Origin: Mycobacterium triplex
GTDB taxonomy: Bacteria > Actinomycetota > Actinomycetes > Mycobacteriales > Mycobacteriaceae
Reading direction: 5' to 3'
NCBI RefSeq assembly: GCF_000689255.1
Contig: NZ_HG964446.1
Span: 1,937,191 to 2,001,190, forward strand
Length of the DNA: 64,000 nt
In this document: one piece after another, positions 12,892-21,384 of the stretch
Position numbering within the stretch: the first letter of the stretch is position 1
Layout of the letters: every line of letters starts with the position of its first letter
Program-made: the position numbers and the translations under genes
Notes under the pieces: generated by a model
What the model saw: only the letters and a program-made list of their open reading frames with translations
The model's database searches: none
Told to the model about the DNA's origin: nothing

Positions 12892-13269
12892 TCAATCCCA
12901 TGTCAGGCCGCCGCGGCGCCACACGTAGGCGTAGGCCACGAAGACGGTGAGCATGAACACCACCATCTCGACCAGAGCAAACGTTCCCAGTGCGTCGTAG
13001 CTGACCGCCCACGGATACAGGAACACGATTTCGATGTCGAAGACGATGAACAGCATTGCGGTCAGGTAATACTTCACCGGAAACCGCTGCCCGGGCGTCG
13101 CATGCGGACCACTCACCGACGTTTCGGTCGGTTCGATTCCACATTCGTAGGCCGCCATCTTCGACTTGTTGTGCCGCGACGGGCCGGCCAGGCTCGCGAT
13201 CACCACCGAGCCCACAGCAAAGGCGGCGGCGATTCCGCCTAGCACCAGGATGGGTATGTAGACGTTCAA
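12892..13269 (-). CDS. nuoA: NADH-quinone oxidoreductase subunit A
   Basis: This 125-residue, three-helix subunit is the first gene of the complex I operon. The conserved loop [14 protein letters not shown] and [18 protein letters not shown] are present; the loop cysteine is the residue that senses the active/deactive state in other organisms. The best start is an unusual TTG at 13269 (read [11 protein letters not shown]), with GGAGCGAG immediately upstream; no ATG or GTG lies in frame before the first helix. Confidence 0.94.
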   Translation of the reverse strand: MNVYIPILVLGGIAAAFAVGSVVIASLAGPSRHNKSKMAAYECGIEPTETSVSGPHATPGQRFPVKYYLTAMLFIVFDIEIVFLYPWAVSYDALGTFALVEMVVFMLTVFVAYAYVWRRGGLTWD

Positions 13270-13505
13270 CTCGCTCCAAGATCCGTCGTGGGCCGCCTAT
13301 AAAGCGACCAGGCGGCGACCGGGCTGCTGTGACGAACTGGGTCTGTAGCCCATCACAGTGATCTTCAACATAGCGTTGAGGTGGCTGGGACGCGTGCTCG
13401 GGGTGATGGTAATCACTCGGCTGTGATCTTCGCCGAGTTTAGACAACAACTCATCGGCGGGCAGCCGGCAATGCTCGGCCGGCCTCCGCGCGCAGTGCGG
13501 GCGGG
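13270..13505 (-). promoter_or_regulatory. nuo operon upstream region
   Basis: These 236 bases between the receiver-protein stop and nuoA contain no convincing gene. They must carry the promoter for the nuo operon unless it is read through from upstream. On the minus strand I see a TATGTT element near 13366-13371 that could be a -10 box, and several TGTGA/TCACA half-sites, but their spacings do not fit a CRP consensus. No promoter can be named with confidence. Confidence 0.3.
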
Positions 13506-13907
13506 CTAGATCGCGGGAGCGCGCAGCAATCCGAGCACGGTGCGACCCAGCACGATCGGGTCGATCGGATGGGGCACCGCGGCCTCGGCGCGCGACCATG
13601 TCGCCAGCCACGCGTCGTCCGGGCGACCGGTGAGCACCAAGATCGGCGGGCAGGTTTCGAGTTCGTCTTTGAGCTGCTTGGCGATTCCCATGCCGCCGGT
13701 CGGCGTCGCTTCGCCGTCGAGGATGGCCAGGTCGATGCCGCCCTCGTCCATCGTGCGGATCACCATCGGACCGGTGGCCACCTCGACGTAGTTCAACTCG
13801 GGCAGGTCCGGGTGCAGGCGTGTGCCCAGTGCCCGCTTCACTTCGTCGCGGGTGTTGGGGTTGTCGCTGTAGACGAGTATCCGCAGAGCGATGGTGGCGT
13901 CGGGCAC
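13506..13907 (-). CDS. stand-alone receiver-domain protein (Rv3143-like)
   Basis: This 133-residue protein consists of one response-regulator receiver domain with no output domain. The phospho-acceptor Asp64 (LAILDGEATPTGG) and Thr93 (VLTGRPDD) are in place. The N-terminal acidic pair is reduced to a single Asp (VYSDN), and the normally invariant Lys before Pro is His113 (AVPHPID). From memory, M. tuberculosis has a similar single-domain protein, Rv3143, next to nuo. The GTG start at 13907 has no strong ribosome-binding site. It is the last gene before nuo and follows the catabolic operon by 30 bases. Its partner kinase is unknown. Confidence 0.8.
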   Translation of the reverse strand: MPDATIALRILVYSDNPNTRDEVKRALGTRLHPDLPELNYVEVATGPMVIRTMDEGGIDLAILDGEATPTGGMGIAKQLKDELETCPPILVLTGRPDDAWLATWSRAEAAVPHPIDPIVLGRTVLGLLRAPAI

Positions 13908-13937
13908 GGTGCAGATGCTACTGGTGCGCGACTGGCT

Positions 13938-14474
13938 TTATGGGGCGGACCGCACGAAAACGACCTGCGCCGCCGCCGTGGCCGTCGGCGCGATCATGCC
14001 GAACTTGTTCCAGCCGATGTCGAACCGGGATCGATCGATCGTGGTTTCGCCCGAGATCTGGATCGAACCGTCGCCGCTCTCGGTGACGGTGACCGGCAGC
14101 TCCACCGGCGCGGTGACGCCCTTGATCGTGAAGCTGGCGCGCAGCTCGGCGGCGTTGCCCGCGGTCGGGTGTACCGCGCTGACGACGACCCTGATCTCGG
14201 GAAAACGCTCGACATCGAAGAAATCTGCCGAGCGCAGATGCTTGTCGCGGCGGCCGATGCCGGTGTCCACCGACGCGGTGCTGATGTCGAGGCGACCGGA
14301 CACCGCACCGGCGCCGGCGAGCTGTCCGTCGCCGGAGAACTCGGTGAAACGGCCGTTGACGTTCAGCAGGCCCCACATGTTTCTGATCCTGAAGGTGACG
14401 GCCGACCGGTCCGCAACGATGTTCCACACCCCGGCCGGCACGGGATCGTTCAGCAGTGTTTCCAGCGTCGTCAT
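13938..14474 (-). CDS. YceI-like polyisoprenoid-binding family protein
   Basis: This 178-residue protein has the YceI lipocalin-like pattern: GVWNIVADRSAVTFRIRNMW near the N-terminus, then GRLDISTASVDTGIGRRDKH, LRSADFFDVERFPEIRV and FTIKGVTAPVELPVTV. It has no signal peptide, so it is probably cytoplasmic. Family members bind isoprenoid or amphiphilic ligands. The ATG at 14474 was chosen because the upstream extension is arginine-rich shadow sequence. It is the final gene of the catabolic operon and lies eight bases after the SnoaL-like gene; its ligand is unknown. Confidence 0.85.
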   Translation of the reverse strand: MTTLETLLNDPVPAGVWNIVADRSAVTFRIRNMWGLLNVNGRFTEFSGDGQLAGAGAVSGRLDISTASVDTGIGRRDKHLRSADFFDVERFPEIRVVVSAVHPTAGNAAELRASFTIKGVTAPVELPVTVTESGDGSIQISGETTIDRSRFDIGWNKFGMIAPTATAAAQVVFVRSAP

Positions 14475-14482
14475 CGTCGATC

Positions 14483-14896
14483 TCACCTCATCAGCGGCGC
14501 AATTTCGGCGGGGTCGAAATACTCGTCGATCCGGTCGATCAGACCATTGGTGCCCACCCTGATCACGATGCAAACGCGCATGGAGATCGATTGGCCGGCA
14601 TGACCGGTGGCGTGCAGGACGTGCTGCTGGACAAAGCCGCTGATCGACCCGTCGTCGAAGAGTCGGCGATCGAGAATCTCGTAGCGGCGCTGCGTGGTCG
14701 CACCGATGAACCAGTCGATGACCTTCAGCGCGCGGGTCTTGTCATCCGTCCTGAAGGGGTCCCGGCCGGCGCCCACCCGCCACACCGCGATGTCGTCGCT
14801 CCACAACCGATCGACGGCGGCCTTGTCGCCGTTGACGATCGACGAGAACAGCTGGTCGGCGGTGTCGACGACGACCTCAGCGGTTGCGGCGGGCAT
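14483..14896 (-). CDS. SnoaL/NTF2-like protein
   Basis: This 137-residue protein resembles the SnoaL/limonene-epoxide-hydrolase NTF2-like fold: TADQLFSSIVNGDKAAVDRL helix pair, WSDDIAVWRVG strand, and the C-terminal DRIDEYFDPAEIAPL segment typical of this family. Members are small hydrolases, isomerases or ligand-binding proteins, so no reaction can be assigned. It is coupled in the operon, with its start nine bases after the upstream DUF6285-like gene. Confidence 0.75.
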   Translation of the reverse strand: MPAATAEVVVDTADQLFSSIVNGDKAAVDRLWSDDIAVWRVGAGRDPFRTDDKTRALKVIDWFIGATTQRRYEILDRRLFDDGSISGFVQQHVLHATGHAGQSISMRVCIVIRVGTNGLIDRIDEYFDPAEIAPLMR

Positions 14897-14905
14897 GGCA
14901 GGCTC

Positions 14906-15244
14906 CTATTCGCTGTCGTATCCGGGGTGGGCAACCGCCAACCGATTACGCACCAGGATTCTCAGGCCGGCGAGCACCTCGCCGGCACGCTCGTCCAGCT
15001 CGCCGGCCCGGATGGCGGCGGCAAGCTGTTCCTCGTCTGCAAAACCCAAGCCGGCCAGCGCGGCTCGAGATTCCGCCTCGCTTTCGTCGAGCAGTTCGCG
15101 CTCGACGATCCGCAATGCGTTCGCGGCCACCCGGGAGTGGAAGTTGACCTGTCCGGTGGTCGCCTCCCGGACGTCGGTTTCCAGGAACTCGGCCACCGCC
15201 GCGACGAGTTCGGCTGCCAGTGGGCGCCCGTAAGCACCGATCAC
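14906..15244 (-). CDS. small DUF6285-like protein, probable partner of the adjacent APH-like kinase
   Basis: This 112-residue protein starts with GTG at 15244 (VIGAYGRPLAAELVAAV), overlapping the kinase stop by four bases. It is largely helical, with VAEFLETDVREATTGQVNFH and VAANALRIVERELLDESEAE as recognisable segments of a family usually found beside an APH-like kinase and an acyl-CoA dehydrogenase. In the Pseudomonas levulinate pathway a small protein, LvaB, is needed by the kinase LvaA; size and position make this the equivalent here, which is inference and not demonstrated by sequence identity. Confidence 0.6.
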   Translation of the reverse strand: MIGAYGRPLAAELVAAVAEFLETDVREATTGQVNFHSRVAANALRIVERELLDESEAESRAALAGLGFADEEQLAAAIRAGELDERAGEVLAGLRILVRNRLAVAHPGYDSE

Positions 15245-16221
15245 GACGGGACCTCCTCGAGCAAATTGAGGATGTCCCACTCGGTCTCGCTCACCCGGCG
15301 ACCGATCGTCGCCAGCTCGACCGAACGGGATTGACCGCTCAAATGCCGCTCCGCCTGGAATCGGCAGATGACACCCCAGCGCAGGGTGGCCAGCACCAGC
15401 CACCAGTGCAGCGCCGCCCGGTCGACGGTGGTCTGGCTGGCTTGCTCGTAGTCGCGCACGAAGCTCTCGATGCTGCCGAGGCCGCCGGCGCCCAGGCTGG
15501 CCGGAGCGCCGAACCGCCAGGCGCGGATGCAGAACCAGGCCAGGTCTTCGTAGGCCTCGCCGAGGTGGACCAGCTCCCAGTCGAGCACCGCGGCCAAGTC
15601 GGATCCGTCGACGATGAGGTTTCCCATCCGGTAGTCCCCGTGCACCAGCACAGTCGCCGTCGGTTGCGGTCGGTGGGCGGCCAGCCAGCGAAACGCCCAT
15701 TCGAAGGTGGCGGTGGTGTCGTTCATCGCGTCGAGCCGCTCGCGGTATTCCACCAGCTGGTCCTCGTAGGCCAGGCCTTCGATTTGCGGGTCGGCCCGGT
15801 GGATGGCGGCCAACGCGTGCGCGCATTGCCGCAACAGCTCGGTTCGGCGGGTGTGCCCGTCGGCGTCGAGCTGGCGCTGGATGCGCCGGACGATGGTTTC
15901 GCCCTTGATCTCGTCGCAGACCAGAAACGGATTGCCCAGTGCGGCAACCGAATCGTCGGCGACCAGGATGTGGGGGACCGGCGCCCCGGCCGCCGCGGCC
16001 GCGGCCTGCGCGCGAGCTTCCAGCTCCATGCCGGCGTGCACGTCGTCGGGTGGGCCGGTGCGCAGGATCAGCGCGCGGCGCCCCGTGCCGGTAACCGCGT
16101 CGAACGCCCAGGTGGTGCGGCTGGCACCACCGGTGAGCGCGCGCAGGTTCTCGATCGTGGTGCCCGCGCCGAGTACCGGCACCAGCACCGCTTGGAGTTT
16201 GGTGTTCAGCTCCTCGGTCAC
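15241..16221 (-). CDS. APH-family kinase, possible 4-hydroxyacyl-CoA kinase
   Basis: This 326-residue protein has the aminoglycoside-phosphotransferase fold: the glycine-rich LTGGASRTTWAFD loop, the catalytic loop LVHGDYRMGNLIVD (HGD and Asn) and the metal-binding AVLDWELVHLGEAYEDLAW. The context is an acyl-CoA dehydrogenase immediately upstream and a small DUF6285-like gene immediately downstream. This is the arrangement in levulinate catabolism (LvaA) and, as a fusion, in mammalian ACAD10/ACAD11, where the kinase phosphorylates 4-hydroxyacyl-CoA. It is therefore more likely a CoA-intermediate kinase than an antibiotic-resistance enzyme. The GTG start at 16221 overlaps the dehydrogenase stop (GTGA). 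Confidence 0.8.
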   Translation of the reverse strand: MTEELNTKLQAVLVPVLGAGTTIENLRALTGGASRTTWAFDAVTGTGRRALILRTGPPDDVHAGMELEARAQAAAAAAGAPVPHILVADDSVAALGNPFLVCDEIKGETIVRRIQRQLDADGHTRRTELLRQCAHALAAIHRADPQIEGLAYEDQLVEYRERLDAMNDTTATFEWAFRWLAAHRPQPTATVLVHGDYRMGNLIVDGSDLAAVLDWELVHLGEAYEDLAWFCIRAWRFGAPASLGAGGLGSIESFVRDYEQASQTTVDRAALHWWLVLATLRWGVICRFQAERHLSGQSRSVELATIGRRVSETEWDILNLLEEVPS

Positions 16222-17456
16222 TGCTTGCCAAACTTGAACAGCCGCTGGGCCACTCGGCGGATCTGGATTTCCTCGGCGCCCTCGGTGATCCGGTAGCGGC
16301 GATGGTGGCGGTAGATGTGCTCGAACTGCTCGTGACGGCTGTAGCCGAGGCCGCCGTAGACCTGCATCGCGCGGTCCGCGGCATCGCAGACCAGCCGGTT
16401 GGCACGATAGTTCGCCATCGACACCTTGTCCGAGACCTCCATATGGTGGTCGCGGTCCAAGTGCCAGGCGGCGAATTGCACCAGCAGCCGCACCATCTGC
16501 GCTTCGGTCTGCAGCTCGGCCAGTGGCCATTGCACGGCCTGGTTGACCGACAGCGGTTTGCCGAAGACGGTGCGCTTGGCGGCGTATTCGGCGGCACGGT
16601 CGATGCAGTACTGCGCGGCGCCCAGGCTGCTCGCGGCTTGGCGAATCCGGTTCTCGTGCAGGAACGTTTGCGCGACCTCCAGTCCGCGGTCGACCTCACC
16701 GAGCACCGCGTCGGCGGGGATGCGGACGTCTTTTAGCTCGACTTCGCCGTGATCGGTGGGCATGTTGAACGTCCACCAGTAGTAGGGGACCGTGAATCCG
16801 GGGGTGTCGGTCGGGACCAGGAACGCGGTGATGCCCCGGGCTTGTCCCGGCTCGCCGGACGTCCGGGCGAAGACCAGGTCATGCGTGGCGCGATGCACGC
16901 CGGTGTTGAATCGCTTGGCGCCGTTGATCACCCAGCTGTCACCGTCGAGGCGTGCGTGGGTTTCCAGCCAGGTCGCGTCGGATCCGTGCTGCGGCTCGGT
17001 CAGCCCGAACGCCATGGACCGCTCCCCGGTGATCAACGCCTCGGACCACACCCGCCGCTGCTCGTCGGTGCCGAAGCGCTCCATCATGATCACCTGGGGG
17101 AAATTCCCGACGATCGACGACTCGTTCTGCAAGTCATTGTGCAGCCCAAGCCCCTTGTGCGCCAGATGTTCCCGGATCACTGCCATGTCGACGTTGGTGC
17201 CGTCGCGCCCGCCCAGCGACGCCGGCAGTCCGTAGCGCAGCCAGCCAGCCTTGTCGGCGCGCCGTCGCATCTCGGCGAGTAGTTCCTCCCACTCTTGCGT
17301 CGGGATGCCGTCGTTGTCCCAATCGGTGCGGGCATGCTCTCGGCGCTGGTCGAAGTACTGGATGTTTTCCCGTTCCAGCGGTTTGATCTCCGCCTCGATG
17401 AACGCATCCATCTCGGCCAGCACACCCGGAAGATGTTCCGGGAGGGTGAAATCCAC
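16218..17456 (-). CDS. acyl-CoA dehydrogenase, ACAD10/11 type
   Basis: This 412-residue protein has the acyl-CoA dehydrogenase domains: helical N-terminus, the flavin segment MAFGLTEPQHGSDATWLET, the barrel region, and the C-terminal QVYGGLGYSRHEQFEHIYRH with ITEGAEEIQIRR, which supplies the catalytic glutamate position. FAD-dependent alpha,beta-oxidation of an acyl-CoA is expected. The start is a GTG at 17456 with AGGAG six bases before it. It is followed with a four-base overlap by the APH-like kinase, the pairing characteristic of 4-hydroxyacyl-CoA metabolism. Confidence 0.85.
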   Translation of the reverse strand: MDFTLPEHLPGVLAEMDAFIEAEIKPLERENIQYFDQRREHARTDWDNDGIPTQEWEELLAEMRRRADKAGWLRYGLPASLGGRDGTNVDMAVIREHLAHKGLGLHNDLQNESSIVGNFPQVIMMERFGTDEQRRVWSEALITGERSMAFGLTEPQHGSDATWLETHARLDGDSWVINGAKRFNTGVHRATHDLVFARTSGEPGQARGITAFLVPTDTPGFTVPYYWWTFNMPTDHGEVELKDVRIPADAVLGEVDRGLEVAQTFLHENRIRQAASSLGAAQYCIDRAAEYAAKRTVFGKPLSVNQAVQWPLAELQTEAQMVRLLVQFAAWHLDRDHHMEVSDKVSMANYRANRLVCDAADRAMQVYGGLGYSRHEQFEHIYRHHRRYRITEGAEEIQIRRVAQRLFKFGKQ

Positions 17457-17466
17457 GTCGATCTCC

Positions 17467-18090
17467 TTACACGCCGTAGAGAGTTTTCTTCCACACCGTC
17501 GACAGGGTGGTGATGGCGTCCTCGTCGCTGATTTGCATTCCGAGACCGGACTGCCCGACGAAGACGGTGGTGAAGTTCTCGAACAGCAGCGCGATGGCCG
17601 CCGCGGTGTGTTGCGGGTTGAGCTCGCGGCCGTAGCCCTGCTCCTGGGCGCGGCGCACCGAGGCGGCCACGATGTCCATGCCGAACCGCCGAAACTCGTT
17701 CTGCACGGCCGCGAATCGCTGCTGGGTGGTGGCCAGCTGGGCGACTGCGATCATGATGCCGATGTTCTGCTTGAAGATGTTCCAGTAGCCGGTGACCACC
17801 GAGGTGAAGAACGCGTCGTCGTCGGCGGGAGAGTCGGGCAGGTGCACGCTCAACCCGGACGGGGCCACGACATCGTGCAAAAAAGACTCCGCCAGCGCGG
17901 CCAGCAGGTCTTCCTTGTCGGCGAAGTAGCGGTAGAACACCGCCGGTGACTTTCCGGCGGCAGACGTGATGTCGGCCAGCGTGGTGCCGTGAAAGCCGCG
18001 TTCGGCGAACAGTTTTCGCGCCGCGGTCTCGATGGCCTCCCTGGTCTGGCGGCCCTTGGAGGTCAGCGGCTCGGGGGCGGACACACCCAT
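17467..18090 (-). CDS. TetR-family transcriptional regulator
   Basis: This 207-residue protein begins with a classic TetR DNA-binding domain: AIETAARKLFAERGFHGTTL, ADITSAAGKSPAVFYRYFAD and KEDLLAALAESFL. The ligand-binding domain follows. It sits inside the catabolic operon, sharing one base with the upstream lyase stop (TGATG) and ten bases from the downstream dehydrogenase. I infer that it represses the operon promoter at about 22521-22549, where an inverted repeat overlaps the -10 box; the effector is probably an acyl-CoA. Confidence 0.88.
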   Translation of the reverse strand: MGVSAPEPLTSKGRQTREAIETAARKLFAERGFHGTTLADITSAAGKSPAVFYRYFADKEDLLAALAESFLHDVVAPSGLSVHLPDSPADDDAFFTSVVTGYWNIFKQNIGIMIAVAQLATTQQRFAAVQNEFRRFGMDIVAASVRRAQEQGYGRELNPQHTAAAIALLFENFTTVFVGQSGLGMQISDEDAITTLSTVWKKTLYGV

Positions 18091-18986
18091 CAGTCCCGGA
18101 TCCGGTCGCCCGTGCGCAGCAGCGCGCTCGGCAGCTCGTGGCCCACAGCCGATTTCGCGACGTCGGCGGCGGCGATCGCGGCCTGCAGGTCGACGTCGAC
18201 GCCGATGCCGCTGTCGGTCAGCAGGTACACCAGATCCTCGGTGGCGATGTTGCCGGTGGCGCCCGGTGCGAACGGGCAACCGCCCAGGCCGCCGACCGAG
18301 GCGTCCAGCCGGGTGACGCCCGCGCGGACGGCTGCGTAGGCGCTGGCCAGCCCGGCGCCGCGGGTGTTGTGGAAGTGCGCGCCCAGCGGCAGGTCGCCGA
18401 TCACCGGACGCAGTTGGGCGATCAGCGAACTCACCCGTCCCGGAGTGGTGGTGCCGATGGTGTCGGCGATCGACAGGCGGTCGGCCCCCCGGTCGCGGGC
18501 AGCCGCGGCGATCTCCAGCACCCGCCGCGGCGGCGTGGGACCTTCGAACGGCGAGTCCCATGCGGTGGCGATGACGACCTCGACGGTCACGTCGCTACTG
18601 TGTGCGATCGCGACGATGTCGTCGATCTGGTCGGTGGCCTCCGTGCTGGTGCGCCCGACGTTGGCCTTGCTGAACGTGTCGTCGGCGGCCACCACGTATT
18701 CGATCGAACGCAGTCCCGCGGCGACGGCGCGCTTGGCGCCGTTCGGGCTGGCGACCAGGGCGGAGAATTCGATGTCGGGATAGTTGTGCAGCTGCGCGGC
18801 GAGTTCGGCGGCGTCGGCCATCGACGGCACCTTCGTCGGCGACACGAACGCGGTGGCCTCCACTTCCCGTACCCCGGTGGCGGCCACCGCGGCGAGCAGT
18901 TCCAGCTTGGCCGACAACGGGATTGGCTTTTCGATCTGCAGCCCGTCGCGCAGCGCCACCTCACGGATGTCGACGTGGGTATTCAT
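18090..18986 (-). CDS. HMG-CoA-lyase-like aldolase
   Basis: This 298-residue DRE-TIM enzyme carries the hydroxymethylglutaryl-CoA lyase features: EVALRDGLQ at the N-terminus (catalytic Arg and Asp), the metal-binding HFHNTRG, and the signature GGLGGCPFAPGATGN with the flexible-loop cysteine. It would cleave a 3-hydroxy-3-methylglutaryl-CoA-type substrate to acetyl-CoA plus a keto acid such as acetoacetate; the natural substrate may differ. Its start overlaps the CoA-transferase stop by four bases. Confidence 0.88.
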   Translation of the reverse strand: MNTHVDIREVALRDGLQIEKPIPLSAKLELLAAVAATGVREVEATAFVSPTKVPSMADAAELAAQLHNYPDIEFSALVASPNGAKRAVAAGLRSIEYVVAADDTFSKANVGRTSTEATDQIDDIVAIAHSSDVTVEVVIATAWDSPFEGPTPPRRVLEIAAAARDRGADRLSIADTIGTTTPGRVSSLIAQLRPVIGDLPLGAHFHNTRGAGLASAYAAVRAGVTRLDASVGGLGGCPFAPGATGNIATEDLVYLLTDSGIGVDVDLQAAIAAADVAKSAVGHELPSALLRTGDRIRD

Positions 18987-20188
18987 AGCACCCCCTCACC
19001 GCGCAGTGCCTCGAGCTCGTCGGTGGTCTTGCCCAGCAGCCCGGTGTAGATCTCGTCGTTGTGTTGTCCCGGGCAGGCCGGCCCGGCGTGGCGGACGCTG
19101 CCCGGCGATTCGGACAGCACCGGAATGACGCCGGGCCCGAGGACATTGCGCCCGATGCGTTCGTCGTAGTGCTCGACCAGCATGCCGCGTGCCCGCAGCT
19201 GTGGGTCGTCGACCACTTCCGCGACGGTGTTGATCGGGCCCGCGATCACGCCTGCGGCGCTAAGAGTTTCGACGATGTCGGCCGGTTCGCGCTCGCTGGC
19301 CCACGCGCCGATGATCTTGTCGAGTTCGTCCTGGTTGCGGCCGCGGGCGGTGTGCGTGGCGAAGCGGTCGTCGCCGGCCAGCTCCGGGCGCCCCATCGCG
19401 GTACACAGCCGGGCGAACACGGTGTCCTGATTGGCGGCGATCACCACCCAGGAATCGTCGGCGCTGCGATAGATGTTGGACGGCGCGATGCCTTCCAGCC
19501 TGGTGCCCGACGGCCCGCGCACCACGCCGCCGACGTCGTAATCGGGGATCGTGGATTCCTGGATGGCCAAACATGATTCGGTCAGCGCGACGTCGACGAC
19601 CTGACCCCGTCCGGTCACGCTGCGGCGGTACAGCGCGGCCAGCGCGCCCTGGAAGCCGAACATGCCGGCGAGGCTGTCACCGAGCGAGAGCGCTAGCCGG
19701 GGCGGCGGTCCGCCGGGAAAACCGTTGAGGTGCCGCAGTCCGCTGGCGGCCTCGGCCACCGAGGCATAGCCGGCCTTGTGCGCGTCGGGCCCGGTCTGCC
19801 CGTAGCCGGACACCCGGACCAGGATGATGCCGGCGTTGCGCGCGCTGAGCACGTCGTAGCCCAGGTCCCACTTTTCCAGCGTGCCGGGACGGAAGTTCTC
19901 CACCACGATGTCGGACTTCTCGACGAGTTCGAGGAACAGCTCGCGGCCGTGCGGCCGGCGCAGGTCGAGTGTGATGGCTTTCTTGTTGCGCGCGGCCACG
20001 GTCCAGAACACGTGGTGTCCCTCGTGTTCGGCCTGGCCCCAGTTGCGCAGCGGGTCCGGGGCGCCCGGCGGCTCCACCTTGATGACTTCCGCGCCCATGT
20101 CCCCAAGCAAGCGGCCGGCGAACGGACCCGCGATCAAGGTGCCCAGTTCGAGCACCCGGATGCCATCCAGCGGTCCGCTCACGCTCAT
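18983..20188 (-). CDS. class III CoA-transferase (CaiB/BaiF family)
   Basis: This 401-residue protein opens with GPLDGIRVLELGTLIAGPF, the standard N-terminus of family III CoA-transferases. It contains LLGDMGAEVIKVEPPG, NKKAITLDLRRPHGRELF and the catalytic-aspartate region LALSLGDSLAGMFGFQGALA. It would move CoA between acyl donors and an organic acid, activating the operon's substrate or recycling CoA. The ATG at 20188 overlaps the hydrolase stop by four bases. Confidence 0.9.
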   Translation of the reverse strand: MSVSGPLDGIRVLELGTLIAGPFAGRLLGDMGAEVIKVEPPGAPDPLRNWGQAEHEGHHVFWTVAARNKKAITLDLRRPHGRELFLELVEKSDIVVENFRPGTLEKWDLGYDVLSARNAGIILVRVSGYGQTGPDAHKAGYASVAEAASGLRHLNGFPGGPPPRLALSLGDSLAGMFGFQGALAALYRRSVTGRGQVVDVALTESCLAIQESTIPDYDVGGVVRGPSGTRLEGIAPSNIYRSADDSWVVIAANQDTVFARLCTAMGRPELAGDDRFATHTARGRNQDELDKIIGAWASEREPADIVETLSAAGVIAGPINTVAEVVDDPQLRARGMLVEHYDERIGRNVLGPGVIPVLSESPGSVRHAGPACPGQHNDEIYTGLLGKTTDELEALRGEGVL

Positions 20189-21384
20189 TCGGCGCTCGCG
20201 AAATCGTGGCGGACCAGCCAATCGGTGACGACGTTGACCGCTTCGCGCAACTTGTCGCGCTGGTAGGGACCGGCGTAATAGTGTGTGGCGCCGGGGATTT
20301 CGTACATCTCCTTGTCGGGGTGCCCGATCGCCTCGAACAGCCGCCGGGTGTGGCTGGGTGTGCAGGCGTCGTCGGCTAGGTTGCCGATCACCAGCGCGGG
20401 GATCGCGATGTCGCGCCCGCACTCCACGCCGTCGCCGCGGGCCTCGTCGTAGCTCCATTGCGACAGCCAGCCGCGCAGTGTCGAGAAGCGGGCCAGCCCG
20501 ACCGGGCTCATGTTCACCACCTGCGGGTCACCCAGGTAACAGGTGCCCGGCGTGCGCTCATTGGGATCCACGGCGGGATCCAGCCAGCGGGGGTCGGCCA
20601 TCGTGCCATGCACGACGAATCCGAACTCGTCGTCGGGGCGACCCTGAGCGGTCAATTCAGCCAGCTTCTCTTTGACCCATGCGGTGATGCGGCGGTTGCG
20701 GTCGATCTGCGCTTGACGGTACCGGTCCAGGAATTCCTGCGTATAGGGCGGCTGGTTGGGATTGTCGGGGTTGTACAGGTCCAGTTCCGGATCACGCTTG
20801 GTCGGATCGGATTCGTCGAGGATGGACGCGTCGAGCCATTCGGTTAGCGTGCCGTGCCGGCTGATGTGGGCGGCCAGCAGCATGATGCCGTCGGCGGCGG
20901 GCAGTTCCAGTTTCGTCAGGTCCGGGCCGTCGCCGGTCGGGCTCGACGTGATCGTCGCGTGCTGGGCCTGCTGCTGGTAGAACACCGACAACGAGCCTCC
21001 GCCGCTCCACCCGGCCAGCACCACCTTGGTGTAGCCCAGCCGGTTCTTGGCGTCCTTGATGCACTCGCCGAGATCCTCGACGACCTTCTCCATCAGCAGC
21101 GCCGAATCCGTGCCGCGGAAGCGGCTGTTGCAGTAGATGACGTGGTGGCCGGCCCGGGCCAGCGCGTTGATCATCGGCAGGTACGCCCCGCCGCCGATCG
21201 GGTGCATGAACACCAGCACGGTGTCCGACGGCTTGTCTTTCGGCTTGAGCAGATAGCTCTCCAGCACGGTGATCTCGGCCAGCCCGCCGTAGACGTCACG
21301 GACGCCGGAATTGTTCTGGAAGGCAACCAGATACGGGATTCGTTCGTAGTCGTGCTTGACGGCTTGTCTCACGGCTTGACTCAT
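20185..21384 (-). CDS. alpha/beta-hydrolase, esterase or thioesterase-like
   Basis: This 399-residue protein has an alpha/beta-hydrolase nucleophile elbow, VVLAGWSGGGSLSVFY (GxSxG), a preceding oxyanion-type segment VFMHPIGGGAYLPM, and a late histidine in EIPGATHYYAGPY. A long helical insertion (about residues 175-260) probably forms the lid. It has no signal peptide, so its substrate is intracellular, perhaps a lactone, ester or acyl-CoA in the same pathway. The ATG at 21384 shares one base with the upstream stop (TGATG). Confidence 0.8.
   Translation of the reverse strand: MSQAVRQAVKHDYERIPYLVAFQNNSGVRDVYGGLAEITVLESYLLKPKDKPSDTVLVFMHPIGGGAYLPMINALARAGHHVIYCNSRFRGTDSALLMEKVVEDLGECIKDAKNRLGYTKVVLAGWSGGGSLSVFYQQQAQHATITSSPTGDGPDLTKLELPAADGIMLLAAHISRHGTLTEWLDASILDESDPTKRDPELDLYNPDNPNQPPYTQEFLDRYRQAQIDRNRRITAWVKEKLAELTAQGRPDDEFGFVVHGTMADPRWLDPAVDPNERTPGTCYLGDPQVVNMSPVGLARFSTLRGWLSQWSYDEARGDGVECGRDIAIPALVIGNLADDACTPSHTRRLFEAIGHPDKEMYEIPGATHYYAGPYQRDKLREAVNVVTDWLVRHDFASAE

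Noticed and set aside
13329..13440. CRP-type sites upstream of nuoA (TGTGA and TCACA elements)
   Set aside because: The half-sites are present but the spacing is 20 bases in one case and 5 in the other, not the six required.
15241..16221. Aminoglycoside resistance gene
   Set aside because: The kinase fold is shared, but the acyl-CoA dehydrogenase and small-partner context point to metabolism.
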